Of a DNA stretch of 37,228 nt, positions 1-8,084 are shown piece after piece. The notes under the pieces were generated by a model. The model had not been told where the DNA came from, made no database searches, and saw nothing but the letters and a program-made list of their open reading frames with translations. The translations under genes were made by a program, and so were the position numbers. The DNA comes from Arcticibacter sp. (lineage in GTDB: Bacteria > Bacteroidota > Bacteroidia > 2-12-FULL-35-15). Location of the stretch: assembly GCA_021155045.1 (NCBI GenBank), contig JAJNQB010000007.1, positions 1 through 37,228 on the forward strand, in the 5' to 3' direction. Each line of letters starts with the position of its first letter. The stretch's first letter is position 1.

Positions 1-1530
1 ACACGCTTTCTAGTACACAAGCTTTAATTAGAGTTACTTCTGTTACTTGGACAAACATCAGCGACCAAAGTGATGCTGTGTTTACTTTAACTCCTAGTGC
101 CGATATTACGGTTACTGCTCCTAATGGTGGTGAAACATTAACTGGTTTAGGTTCTTATACCATCACTTGGACGAATACTATTTATGCTTCTGGCTTGTAT
201 AATGTCCAATATTCTACAAACAACGGAAGCACTTGGACTACATTGGTTAGTAACTATTCCGGCAACTCCTACAACTGGACAAATATTCCTAATACTCCTT
301 CTACTACATGTTTAGTAAAAGTTATTGATAATTTGGCAACTTGCAGGTTTGATGTTAGCGATGCAAACTTTACAATTGCTCCTTCTACTCCTATATTATT
401 GACACCAAATGGTGGTGAGATATTAAATGCTGGTGCCACTTATAATATTACTTGGAATGCAAGCACATTTTATTCTACAATCAATTTATATTATTCTACT
501 AATAACGGTACTACTTGGACTACAATAACTACTGGAATTGCAAACAGTGGAACATATACCTGGACTATACCAAACGTTAATTCAAATCTATGTTTGGTTA
601 AAGCAGCTAATTCTGCAGACGTAACTGTATTTGATGTAAGTAATGCCGTATTTACAATTAAACCGGCAGTTAAAATTCTTACACCAAATGGCGGTGAAAA
701 CTTAGGTGGTTGTACAGTAACATCAATAACGTTTGAACGTTCACCAACATGGAATAATTACAGAATAGAGTATTCCGTGAATAATGGTGCGACCTGGATT
801 TTGATAACGGCAAGCTACACAACTGCAGCAAATCCTGCTTCTTACACTTGGACTGTACCAAATGTGGCAAGCACACAAACACTTGTTAAAGTTACACCAA
901 CTGCAGCAACTGCAAATTTTGATGTGAGTGATGCTGTATTTACACTAACAAGACCTATTGTAATTATTCAACCAAATTTTGGTGGAACTATGACTGTTGG
1001 AAGTAATTACAACATTACTTGGCAATCAGATGGTATATCTAACTTATACGATATTTATTATTCAATAAATGGCGGAACATCTTTTACAAATATTGTTACA
1101 GCATACAATACTGTTACAAATACTTATGCTTGGACGGTTCCAAATAATCCATCTACTAATTGTAAAATTTGGATAAAAGATAATACTAACACTTGTAAAT
1201 CAGATACGAGTGATGTAGTATTTACAATAAGTAATACACCTCCTCCTATTACATTATTAACTCCAAATGGAGGACAAAACTTAACAGGTTGTTTTACTTA
1301 TAATATTACTTGGTCTGATTCTCCTTCAATAGGAACATACGATCTATTGTATTCCACTAACAGCGGAACTACTTGGAATAATATTATTACTGGATATGTA
1401 ACATCAACTCAAAACTACAATTGGATTGTTCCAAATGGAATAAATTCTAGTACTGTTCTTGTTAGAGTGAGATCAACAGCCGCCCCTACAACTTTTGATC
1501 AAAGTGATGCTTTACTTTCTATAAATTCAG
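1..1530 (+). repeat. KNH/Kre9-like Ig-fold repeats, one partial plus five full copies
   Basis: Units of about 280-290 bases begin near 102, 384, 666, 956 and 1237, with the tail of an earlier copy at 3-95. Each opens with a TPNGGE-like motif, then YNITW, a YYSTNNGTTW strand, a YTWTVPN strand, LVKV, and closes with SDAVFTI. This matches the bacterial members of the Ser-Thr-rich GPI-anchored (Kre9/KNH N-terminal) family as I know it. Copies are diverged at the DNA level, so this block is older than the 3010-4135 repeats. Confidence 0.8.
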
Positions 1531-4500
1531 GAAACCTTGTTGCGCTACCATCGGATACCACTATCTGCGCTGGAGCATCGTTCCAAATAAATACAACTGG
1601 TGGATTTAATTATAATTGGAGTCCAGCAACTGGTTTATCGGCTACAAATATACCTAACCCTATCGCGACACCTAGTACTTCTACAAGTTACATTGTTCAA
1701 TCAATTAATGGAAGTTGTATTTTAAGAGATACAGTAAACGTTACTATTTTTGCAGCTTCGGTAAGTATATCAACTTCTCCAAGTACAACAATTTGTGCTG
1801 GGACAAATACCACTTTTACTGCTAATCCAGTAAATGGTGGCACTACCCCAATATATCAATGGAAAGTAAATGGGATAAATGTAGGGACAAACAGCCCAAC
1901 ATACAGCAATTCTTCATTGGTTAATGGTGATGTTGTTACAGTTGTTCTTACTTCAAATGCACCTTGTTTGGTTACTACAACTGTTACCTCTCCTCCTGTA
2001 ACAATGACTGTAATTTCTATTCCTGCTCAACCAGCTACTATAACAGGAAGTAATAGTGTTTGTGCAGGGTCAAGTAATAGCTATAGTATTTCATCTGTAA
2101 GTGGAGCTACTTCTTACACTTGGTCTTTACCTGCTACTTGGACTGGTTCATCAACTACAACAAGCATAAGTACAACTGCTGGAACTACTAGTGGCAACAT
2201 CACAGTTACTGCAAACAATACATGTGGTAGTAGTACTGCTCAAAGTTTAACTGCTACAGTAAATGTAATCCCTTCTACACCAGGAACAATTACAGGAAAT
2301 ACAACAGTTTGTAGCGGAACATCAAATACCTATAGCATAACTACTGTTAGCGGAGCTACTTCATACACTTGGACTTTACCTGGTGGTTGGACAGGTACTT
2401 CTACTACTAATACAATTTCTGCTACTGCAAGTACAACAAGTGGAAACATTACTGTAACTGCAAATAATAGTTGTGGTAATAGTTCGCCACAAACGCTAGC
2501 TATAGTTGTAAATACAATACCATCTACACCTGGAACAATAACAGGAACAACACCTATTTGCGCAGGAACAACAAATGCTTATAGTATTGCTGGAGTAGCT
2601 GGAGCAACATCTTATACTTGGTCATTACCAAGTGGTTGGACAGGTTCTTCAACTTCAACTATTATTAATGCTACAGCAAGTGCTACGAGTGGAAATATTA
2701 CTGTAACAGCAAACAATACATGTGGAAATAGTGCTGCACAAACATTTGCTGTTGTGGTAAATTCTATACCAGTACAACCTGCAACCATTACTGGTTCAAC
2801 TTCTGTTTGTCAAGGCAGTTCAAATACATATTCAATTGCAGCTGTCGGTGGTGCTACATCATACACATGGACTTTACCAGGTGGATGGACAGGCACCTCA
2901 ACTACGACTAGCATTTCAGCTACAGCAAGTGCTACAAGTGGAAATATTACAGTAACAGCTAATAATATGTGTGGAAGCAGCGCGGCTCAAACTGTTGCAA
3001 TTACCGTAAATCCAATACCTGTAGTTACAGCAAGCGGAACAGCCACAATTTGCTCTGGAACAAGTACGCCATTAAATGCCAGTGGTGCAACTTCTTATTC
3101 TTGGTTGCCTTCTGCTTCTCTAAGCAATCCTGGCATTTCCAATCCTGTTGCATCTCCAACAACAACAACAACTTATACTGTAACAGGAACTACTTCTGGT
3201 TGTTCTTCAACTGCCACAGTTACGATTACTGTAAATACTACTCCTACTGTATCTATTTCTGGAACAAGCACTATTTGTGCTGGATCAAGTACAACTCTTA
3301 CAGCAAGTGGTGCAACAACTTATAGTTGGTTGCCAAATACTGGATTAAGCAATCCTGCAATTGCAAACCCTGTTGCCTCTCCAAGTTCTACAACTACTTA
3401 TACTGTTACTGGTACAACTGGAATATGTTCAGGTACTGCTACTATAACAGTTACTGTAAATCCAATACCTGTGGTTACTGCAAGCGGAACAGCAACAATT
3501 TGTTCTGGTACTAACACTCCATTGAACGCTAGTGGAGCAACTACTTATTCTTGGTTGCCTACAACAGGATTGAGTAATCCAAGTATTGCAAATCCAACAG
3601 CGTTTCCAACAGTAACAACAACTTATACTGTTACAGGAACTACTGCTGGTTGTTCTTCAACTGCTACAGTTACAATAAATGTAAATCCAACACCTGTTGT
3701 TTCTATTTCTGGAACAAGCACTATTTGTGTTGGCTCAAGTACAACTCTTACAGCAAGTGGTGCAACAACTTATAGTTGGTTGCCAAATACTGGATTAAGC
3801 AATCCTGCAATTGCAAACCCTGTTGCCTCTCCAAGTTCTACTACTACTTATACTGTTACTGGCACAACTGGTTCTTGTTCTGGAATTGCTACAATAACAG
3901 TAACAGTAAATTCAATACCAGTAGTAACTGCAGGAGGAACAGCGACAATTTGTTCTGGTTCAAGTACGCCTTTGAGCGCTAGTGGAGCAACTACTTATTC
4001 TTGGTTGCCTACAACAGGATTGAGTAATCCTAATATTGCTAATCCTAATGCATCACCTACAACAACTACAACTTATACTGTTACAGGAACTAGTGCAGGT
4101 TGTTCTTCAACTGCTACAGTTACCATTACTGTAAATAGTGGACCTATTGCAAGTGCAGGTTCTCCAACAACAATTTGTTCTGGAACAAGTACAACGCTTA
4201 ACGCAAGTGGTGGGACTACTTATTCTTGGTTACCTACAACAGGACTAAGTGCAACAAATATTGCTAATCCAATCGCTTCGCCTACTATCACTACTACTTA
4301 TACTGTAACAGTAGGTAATGGAGGGTCTTGCACAAGTACTGCTACGGTTACTATAACAGTAACTCCATCACCAACAGCTAATGCAGGTCCAGATGTAAAC
4401 ATTGCATGCGGAGCAAGTACCACCTTATCTGCTTCTGGTGGAACTACTTACTCTTGGAGTCCAACTACAGGTTTAAGTAATCCTAACATTGCTAACCCTT

Positions 4501-7499
4501 TAGCTACACCTCCTTATACAATTACATATACAGTAACTGTAACAAATGGAAGTTGTTCAGCTACAGATAATGTTTTAATAACAGTTGGTAATATGACAGC
4601 TAATGCAGGTACTGATGTTACAATTTGTTCTGGAAATAGCACAACACTAAGCGGCTCTTCAACAGGTGGAGGCGCTCCAGCATGGGTAAACATTGCAACC
4701 AGCTATAATTATGCTCAAAACGTAGGCACTTATACAGCTATCACAGGTGGTACTGTTTGGTTAAATGGAGCAAGTGCATCTATGGACGATGTAGTTTCTG
4801 GTTCTATTACAATTCCAACATTTAAATTCAATAATATAAACTATACAAATATTTATATTTCTACCAATGGATTTATAACATTTGGACCAACGGCACCTAC
4901 AACTACCAACTATGCTCCTATTTCTTCTACTGAAACGTATGCTGGTGCAGTGTCAGCGTTTGGTGTTGATTTAAACAAATCTACCACAGGAACACCAGAG
5001 ATACGCTATCAACAAGTAGGAAGTGAATTTATTATTCAGTACAGAGATATGGGAAGATATGCTGCGGGTGGAACACTTGATAGATTGAGTTTCCAAATTA
5101 GGCTAAATACTACTAATAATGATATTTCTGTTGTTTATGCAACTACAACTACATTAGGAGCAAGTGCTACGTACCCTCAAGTTGGATTGAGAGGACCAAA
5201 TAATACGTTTGCTTCTAACGTAAAAAATAGAACTGTAATTTCTTCTACTGGTGCTTGGGTAAACTCAACTGCTGGAACAGCAAATACAAGTTCTTGCTAT
5301 TACAATAGTGCAACTCCAAGTACTGTTCCAGCCAATGGAACAACATTTATATGGAGTTTGCCTACCGCAACTACAACATATGCTTGGACTCCAAGTACAG
5401 GATTGAGTTGTACAACTTGCCAAAATCCTGTTGCATCACCTACTACCACTACTAATTACACTTTAACCGCAACAAGCGGTTCTTGTTCTGCAGTTGATCA
5501 AGTACTTGTAACAGTAGTTAGTGGAAGTTCTGTAAGCGCAGGACCAGATGTAGCAATTTGTTCTGGTAGTAGTACTACATTAAATGGAACTGGGGGAGGA
5601 ACTTATTCTTGGACTCCATCTACAGGATTAAGTGCGACAAATATTGCTAATCCTATAGCATCTCCAACAGTTACTACAACATATACTTTAACTGTTTCCA
5701 ATGGTAGTTGTAGCTATAATGATAATGTAATTGTTACAGTTAATAATCCTCCAGCTCAACCAACAGCAATTTCTGGTAGTGCTACTATTTGTCCATCAAG
5801 TACAAACACCTACAGCATTCCTGTTGTCAGTGGAGCTACATCATACACATGGACTCTACCTGGAGGTTGGACTGGAACATCAACAACAAATTCAATAACA
5901 ACAATAGCTGGTGCAAGTGGAGGAACAATTTCTGTTACTGCAAACAACTCTTGTGGAAGTGGTGTTGCTCAAACATTAGTAATTAGTGTTGCAACCACAC
6001 CAAGCCAGCCAGTAGCTATTATTGGCAGCACAACAGTATGTAGTGGAACATCTAATACATATAGTGTTGGAGCAGTATCAGGAGCTACATCTTATACTTG
6101 GACGCTACCAGGTGGTTGGACAGGAAGCTCTACAACAAACTCAATTTCTACAACAGCAAGTACTACTAGCGGAACAATTACCGTAACAGCTAATAACAGT
6201 TGCGGAGGAATTAGTACACCACAAACAGTTTCTGTTACTGTAAATACAGCACCAGCACAACCAGGTGCAATTACAGGAAATACAACAGGATTCTGTGAAG
6301 GAACATCACAAACGTATAGCATAAGTTCTGTTGCTGGTGCTACTTCATACATCTGGACTTTACCAGCTGGCTGGTCAGGAAGCTCCACAACTACTTCTAT
6401 CACAACTACTGCTGGTGCTAGTGGTAATATAACTGTAGCCGCTGTGAATTCTTGTGGAACAAGTATTGTTCAAACAATTGCTGTAACGACTAGTCCATTA
6501 CCTTTAATGCCTACTTCAATTACGGGAAGTACTTCTATCTGTGGTGGTAATGTTGAAATATACAGCATTAGTAGTGTTCCATTTGCTACATCCTACACTT
6601 GGACTTTACCTGCAACATGGAGTGGCACATCCACAAGTACGTCTATTTCAGCAACAACAGATGCTAATGGAGGAAATGTAACAGTTGTTGCAAATAATGC
6701 TTGCGGAAGCAGTGCCGCACAAGTGTTAGCTGTTGTTTCTCAAACTATTCCTAACACACCTATTTTAGCATCAGCCGATTCTATTATATGCGATGGAAAC
6801 TCTGCTAATTTTGCTGTAACAAATGATCCAAACACAAGTACTTATACTTGGACTATTCCATCTTTATGGACAGGTTCATCTAATACAACTACGTTAAATA
6901 CAACTGCTAATACCAATAGCGGTATTGTAAGCGTAACTGCTAATAATAGCTGTGGAACAAGCGCTACCGTTAATATTAATGTTACCGTGAACCCAATACC
7001 TGCTGTGAGTTTTGCTCCATTAGGAATCGTGTGTAACACTGCTCCTGCATTTACTTTAACAGGCGGAAGTCCTGTTGGAGGTGTTTATTCAGGAGCAGGT
7101 GTGAGTGGAGGAACAACATTCACACCATCAGTAGCTGGTGCTGGAACTTATACTATTACTTACACTTATTCTGATGGAACGTGTAGTAATAGTGCTACTT
7201 CTAGCATACAAGTGGATGTATGTACTGGTACAATAACACAAACGGAAAACTTTAATATTGAGGTTTATCCTAATCCTTTTTCTGATTATACAACATTCTA
7301 TTTTGGAAACAATTTTGAATTTGTAAATACTCAAATCCAAGTATTTGATGTACTAGGAAAAGAAGTTAAGAGAATCAACAATATCAAATCTACTCAAGTT
7401 GTGTTAGATGTAAATGAATTAGAAAACGGAATGTATTTCTACCGAATTACGAATGACAATAAAGAGATAAAATCAGGAAAATTGATTTTTGGTCAATAA
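1..7499 (+). CDS. Giant multidomain T9SS-secreted surface protein (adhesin-like), 5'-truncated by the window
   Basis: Extracellular repeat protein exported by the type IX secretion system; adhesion or matrix role is inferred from architecture only. The reading frame is open from position 3 to the TAA ending at 7499, so the GTG at 78 is internal. The residues before it (LIRVTSV, then SDAVFTL) are the end of another copy of the first repeat type. Visible order: one partial and five full KNH/Kre9-like Ig repeats (TPNGGE...YNITW...YTWTVPN...SDAVFTI) to about 1530; two diverged Ig/PKD-like domains to 2015; four PKD-like domains (SYTWTLPGGWTG) to about 3010; eight shorter Ig-like domains (TYSWLPTTGLSNP) with one large nested domain at 4674-5375, and a ninth to 5745; five more PKD-like domains to 6995; a final Ig-like domain; and a C-terminal sorting domain. 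Composition is Thr/Ser/Asn-rich. No catalytic domain is evident. Its N-terminus and signal peptide lie outside the window. Confidence 0.93.
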   Translation, partial: TLSSTQALIRVTSVTWTNISDQSDAVFTLTPSADITVTAPNGGETLTGLGSYTITWTNTIYASGLYNVQYSTNNGSTWTTLVSNYSGNSYNWTNIPNTPSTTCLVKVIDNLATCRFDVSDANFTIAPSTPILLTPNGGEILNAGATYNITWNASTFYSTINLYYSTNNGTTWTTITTGIANSGTYTWTIPNVNSNLCLVKAANSADVTVFDVSNAVFTIKPAVKILTPNGGENLGGCTVTSITFERSPTWNNYRIEYSVNNGATWILITASYTTAANPASYTWTVPNVASTQTLVKVTPTAATANFDVSDAVFTLTRPIVIIQPNFGGTMTVGSNYNITWQSDGISNLYDIYYSINGGTSFTNIVTAYNTVTNTYAWTVPNNPSTNCKIWIKDNTNTCKSDTSDVVFTISNTPPPITLLTPNGGQNLTGCFTYNITWSDSPSIGTYDLLYSTNSGTTWNNIITGYVTSTQNYNWIVPNGINSSTVLVRVRSTAAPTTFDQSDALLSINSGNLVALPSDTTICAGASFQINTTGGFNYNWSPATGLSATNIPNPIATPSTSTSYIVQSINGSCILRDTVNVTIFAASVSISTSPSTTICAGTNTTFTANPVNGGTTPIYQWKVNGINVGTNSPTYSNSSLVNGDVVTVVLTSNAPCLVTTTVTSPPVTMTVISIPAQPATITGSNSVCAGSSNSYSISSVSGATSYTWSLPATWTGSSTTTSISTTAGTTSGNITVTANNTCGSSTAQSLTATVNVIPSTPGTITGNTTVCSGTSNTYSITTVSGATSYTWTLPGGWTGTSTTNTISATASTTSGNITVTANNSCGNSSPQTLAIVVNTIPSTPGTITGTTPICAGTTNAYSIAGVAGATSYTWSLPSGWTGSSTSTIINATASATSGNITVTANNTCGNSAAQTFAVVVNSIPVQPATITGSTSVCQGSSNTYSIAAVGGATSYTWTLPGGWTGTSTTTSISATASATSGNITVTANNMCGSSAAQTVAITVNPIPVVTASGTATICSGTSTPLNASGATSYSWLPSASLSNPGISNPVASPTTTTTYTVTGTTSGCSSTATVTITVNTTPTVSISGTSTICAGSSTTLTASGATTYSWLPNTGLSNPAIANPVASPSSTTTYTVTGTTGICSGTATITVTVNPIPVVTASGTATICSGTNTPLNASGATTYSWLPTTGLSNPSIANPTAFPTVTTTYTVTGTTAGCSSTATVTINVNPTPVVSISGTSTICVGSSTTLTASGATTYSWLPNTGLSNPAIANPVASPSSTTTYTVTGTTGSCSGIATITVTVNSIPVVTAGGTATICSGSSTPLSASGATTYSWLPTTGLSNPNIANPNASPTTTTTYTVTGTSAGCSSTATVTITVNSGPIASAGSPTTICSGTSTTLNASGGTTYSWLPTTGLSATNIANPIASPTITTTYTVTVGNGGSCTSTATVTITVTPSPTANAGPDVNIACGASTTLSASGGTTYSWSPTTGLSNPNIANPLATPPYTITYTVTVTNGSCSATDNVLITVGNMTANAGTDVTICSGNSTTLSGSSTGGGAPAWVNIATSYNYAQNVGTYTAITGGTVWLNGASASMDDVVSGSITIPTFKFNNINYTNIYISTNGFITFGPTAPTTTNYAPISSTETYAGAVSAFGVDLNKSTTGTPEIRYQQVGSEFIIQYRDMGRYAAGGTLDRLSFQIRLNTTNNDISVVYATTTTLGASATYPQVGLRGPNNTFASNVKNRTVISSTGAWVNSTAGTANTSSCYYNSATPSTVPANGTTFIWSLPTATTTYAWTPSTGLSCTTCQNPVASPTTTTNYTLTATSGSCSAVDQVLVTVVSGSSVSAGPDVAICSGSSTTLNGTGGGTYSWTPSTGLSATNIANPIASPTVTTTYTLTVSNGSCSYNDNVIVTVNNPPAQPTAISGSATICPSSTNTYSIPVVSGATSYTWTLPGGWTGTSTTNSITTIAGASGGTISVTANNSCGSGVAQTLVISVATTPSQPVAIIGSTTVCSGTSNTYSVGAVSGATSYTWTLPGGWTGSSTTNSISTTASTTSGTITVTANNSCGGISTPQTVSVTVNTAPAQPGAITGNTTGFCEGTSQTYSISSVAGATSYIWTLPAGWSGSSTTTSITTTAGASGNITVAAVNSCGTSIVQTIAVTTSPLPLMPTSITGSTSICGGNVEIYSISSVPFATSYTWTLPATWSGTSTSTSISATTDANGGNVTVVANNACGSSAAQVLAVVSQTIPNTPILASADSIICDGNSANFAVTNDPNTSTYTWTIPSLWTGSSNTTTLNTTANTNSGIVSVTANNSCGTSATVNINVTVNPIPAVSFAPLGIVCNTAPAFTLTGGSPVGGVYSGAGVSGGTTFTPSVAGAGTYTITYTYSDGTCSNSATSSIQVDVCTGTITQTENFNIEVYPNPFSDYTTFYFGNNFEFVNTQIQVFDVLGKEVKRINNIKSTQVVLDVNELENGMYFYRITNDNKEIKSGKLIFGQ
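2016..3010 (+). repeat. First block of four PKD-like domains
   Basis: Four units of about 250 bases start near 2016, 2266, 2513 and 2761. Each has the pattern IPxxPxTITG, VCxGxSNxYSI, GATSYTWxLPxxWTGxS, SGNITVTANNxCG. The pattern is that of the PKD-like domain common in Bacteroidota T9SS proteins. Each copy carries two Cys, near its start (VC or IC) and its end (NNxCG). Confidence 0.75.
3285..3391 (+). repeat. 107-base exact direct repeat, copy 1
   Basis: Identical base for base to 3735-3841, offset exactly 450. The match extends to 3253-3420 against 3703-3870 with only four mismatches that I can find (3280, 3284, 3392, 3413). It lies in the first B-type Ig-like unit of the giant surface protein. 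Confidence 0.9.
3735..3841 (+). repeat. 107-base exact direct repeat, copy 2
   Basis: Second copy of the 3285-3391 sequence, in the second B-type Ig-like unit. It indicates recent duplication or gene conversion of a two-domain (about 450-base) segment. Confidence 0.9.
4674..5375 (+). other. 234-residue domain nested inside an Ig-like repeat of the surface protein
   Basis: The Ig-like unit that starts at 4591 (TDVTICSGNSTTLSG...GGG) stops after three glycines and resumes at TYAWTPSTGLS at 5376. The next unit, from about 5520, has the same strands joined directly (GTGGGTYSWTPSTGLS). The intervening 702 bases encode a non-repetitive segment with motifs such as FKFNNINYTNIYISTNGF, AFGVDLNK, FIIQYRDMGRY, LSFQIRLN and QVGLRGPNN. 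These resemble the domain often found once, usually nearer the N-terminus, in Bacteroidota T9SS cargo. Family assignment is from memory and tentative. Confidence 0.65.
5746..6995 (+). repeat. Second block of five PKD-like domains
   Basis: Units start near 5746, 5996, 6246, 6494 and 6746 and repeat the SYTWTLPxxWTGxS / VTANNxCG pattern of the first PKD-like block. The last copies are the most diverged (ICDGNSANFAVTND). A final Ig-like domain with GGVYSGAGVSG follows at about 6996-7225. Confidence 0.75.
7246..7496 (+). other. T9SS type A C-terminal sorting domain
   Basis: The last 83 residues read NFNIEVYPNPF, then QIQVFDVLGKEVKRI, then LENGMYFYRI and end SGKLIFGQ. This is the classic type A sorting domain (TIGR04183 family by pattern) recognised by the type IX secretion machinery and normally removed by PorU. 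Confidence 0.95.
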
Positions 7500-7520
7500 G
7501 TTTGATTTAATTAAAAAAAA

Positions 7521-7552
7521 GAGGCTGTCTCAAAAGAACAGCCTCTTTTTTT
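7521..7552 (+). terminator. Rho-independent terminator after the surface-protein gene
   Basis: Perfect 8-base stem GAGGCTGT (7521-7528) with ACAGCCTC (7538-7545), 9-base loop, followed by seven T and preceded by a run of A. It lies 21 bases past the stop codon. Confidence 0.92.
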
Positions 7553-7612
7553 ATACTCATTTTTATGAAAGCAAAAAACTATAAATTAAAACACATCGGG
7601 TTTTATTTTTAG

Positions 7613-7620
7613 TAATTTTG
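7613..7620 (+). promoter_or_regulatory. Bacteroidota -7 box ahead of tatA
   Basis: TAATTTTG fits the TAnnTTTG consensus exactly and ends 19 bases before the tatA ATG. No convincing -33 TTG is seen at the usual spacing. Confidence 0.5.
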
Positions 7621-7639
7621 TATCAGAACATTTTTAACA

Positions 7640-7972
7640 ATGGTAATTGATTCTGTATTTTTATTTTTGAACTTAGGCGGTGGCGAAGTATTTATAATCG
7701 TTGTTGTTATCCTTATGCTTTTTGGTTCTGATAAATTGCCCGGCATAGCAAAAGGTGTCGGGAAAGGTTTGCGAGAACTCAATGATGCAAAAAATGAATT
7801 GCAAAATCAAATTGAAAAAAGCACAGGCGGAATCTCTGAAGAGATAAGAAAACATACCTCCGAAATACAATCCGAAATAGATAAAGCCAAACAAGGTATG
7901 AACAAGCAAGTTGAAGAATTTGTTCAAAAAGTAGATGATGAAGGAAAAACCATTACGGATACTCTCAAATAA
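7640..7972 (+). CDS. tatA: Sec-independent protein translocase subunit TatA
   Basis: Pore/ring-forming component of the twin-arginine translocase, which exports folded proteins across the inner membrane with TatC. The 110-residue protein has the family pattern: a short N-terminal segment, one transmembrane helix (about residues 12-29, GGGEVFIIVVVILMLFG), the hinge and start of the amphipathic helix (SDKLPGIAKGVGKGLRELNDA), and a long charged helical tail rich in Lys/Glu/Gln that looks coiled-coil. The ATG at 7640 places the helix correctly. TatA and TatB cannot be separated with full certainty; the absence of the TatB-typical Pro/Glu pattern in the membrane segment and common usage in Bacteroidota favour TatA. 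No tatC lies nearby in the window. accA starts 112 bases downstream on the same strand. Confidence 0.93.
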   Translation: MVIDSVFLFLNLGGGEVFIIVVVILMLFGSDKLPGIAKGVGKGLRELNDAKNELQNQIEKSTGGISEEIRKHTSEIQSEIDKAKQGMNKQVEEFVQKVDDEGKTITDTLK

Positions 7973-8084
7973 TCGTTGATTGGTTTACTCGTTTGTCTAA
8001 TTGCGGTTTAACTATCTGTATTTTTGTTCTTCTTTCTTACAGATAATTTGTACTTTAGCACTCCGAAAATCAATCCTAGTAAAG

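Larger units (their letters stand above)
3010..4590 (+). repeat. Block of short Ig-like domains with an alternating A-B pattern
   Basis: Seven units of about 225 bases start near 3010, 3236, 3461, 3686, 3911, 4136 and 4366; an eighth begins at 4591 and is split by the nested domain. The first five alternate: A units begin PVVTASGTATICSG, B units begin VSISGTSTIC, in the order A-B-A-B-A. The higher-order period is 450 bases. Each unit has a conserved Cys pair (TICxG and xGCSSTA). Confidence 0.8.

Noticed and set aside
78..80. GTG as the start of the giant surface protein
   Set aside because: The frame is open to position 3 and the upstream codons encode the end of another repeat.
2969..3982. 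Plus-strand ORFs of 60-118 codons rich in Cys, Asn and Tyr, two of them starting with the same residues
   Set aside because: They are out-of-frame shadows of the repetitive surface-protein gene; their similarity comes from the 450-base DNA duplication.
6092..6403. Minus-strand 103-codon ORF rich in Val and Pro
   Set aside because: Antisense shadow of the PKD-like repeats, with no independent start or promoter signal.
1..7499. Possible CRISPR-like periodic repeats
   Set aside because: The periodicity is 225-290 bases, in frame and coding; there are no short identical repeats with unique spacers.
7521..7545. GAGGCTGTCTC sequence as an insertion-sequence end
   Set aside because: It is one arm of a perfect terminator hairpin, no transposase gene or matching second end is present.
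7640..7972. Functional link between TatA and the T9SS cargo gene upstream
   Set aside because: They are separated by a strong terminator and tatA has its own -7 box; adjacency is probably chance.
8001..8003. TTG start giving accA 28 extra residues
   Set aside because: The extra segment is hydrophobic and Cys-rich and absent from AccA; the ATG at 8085 matches the family start.
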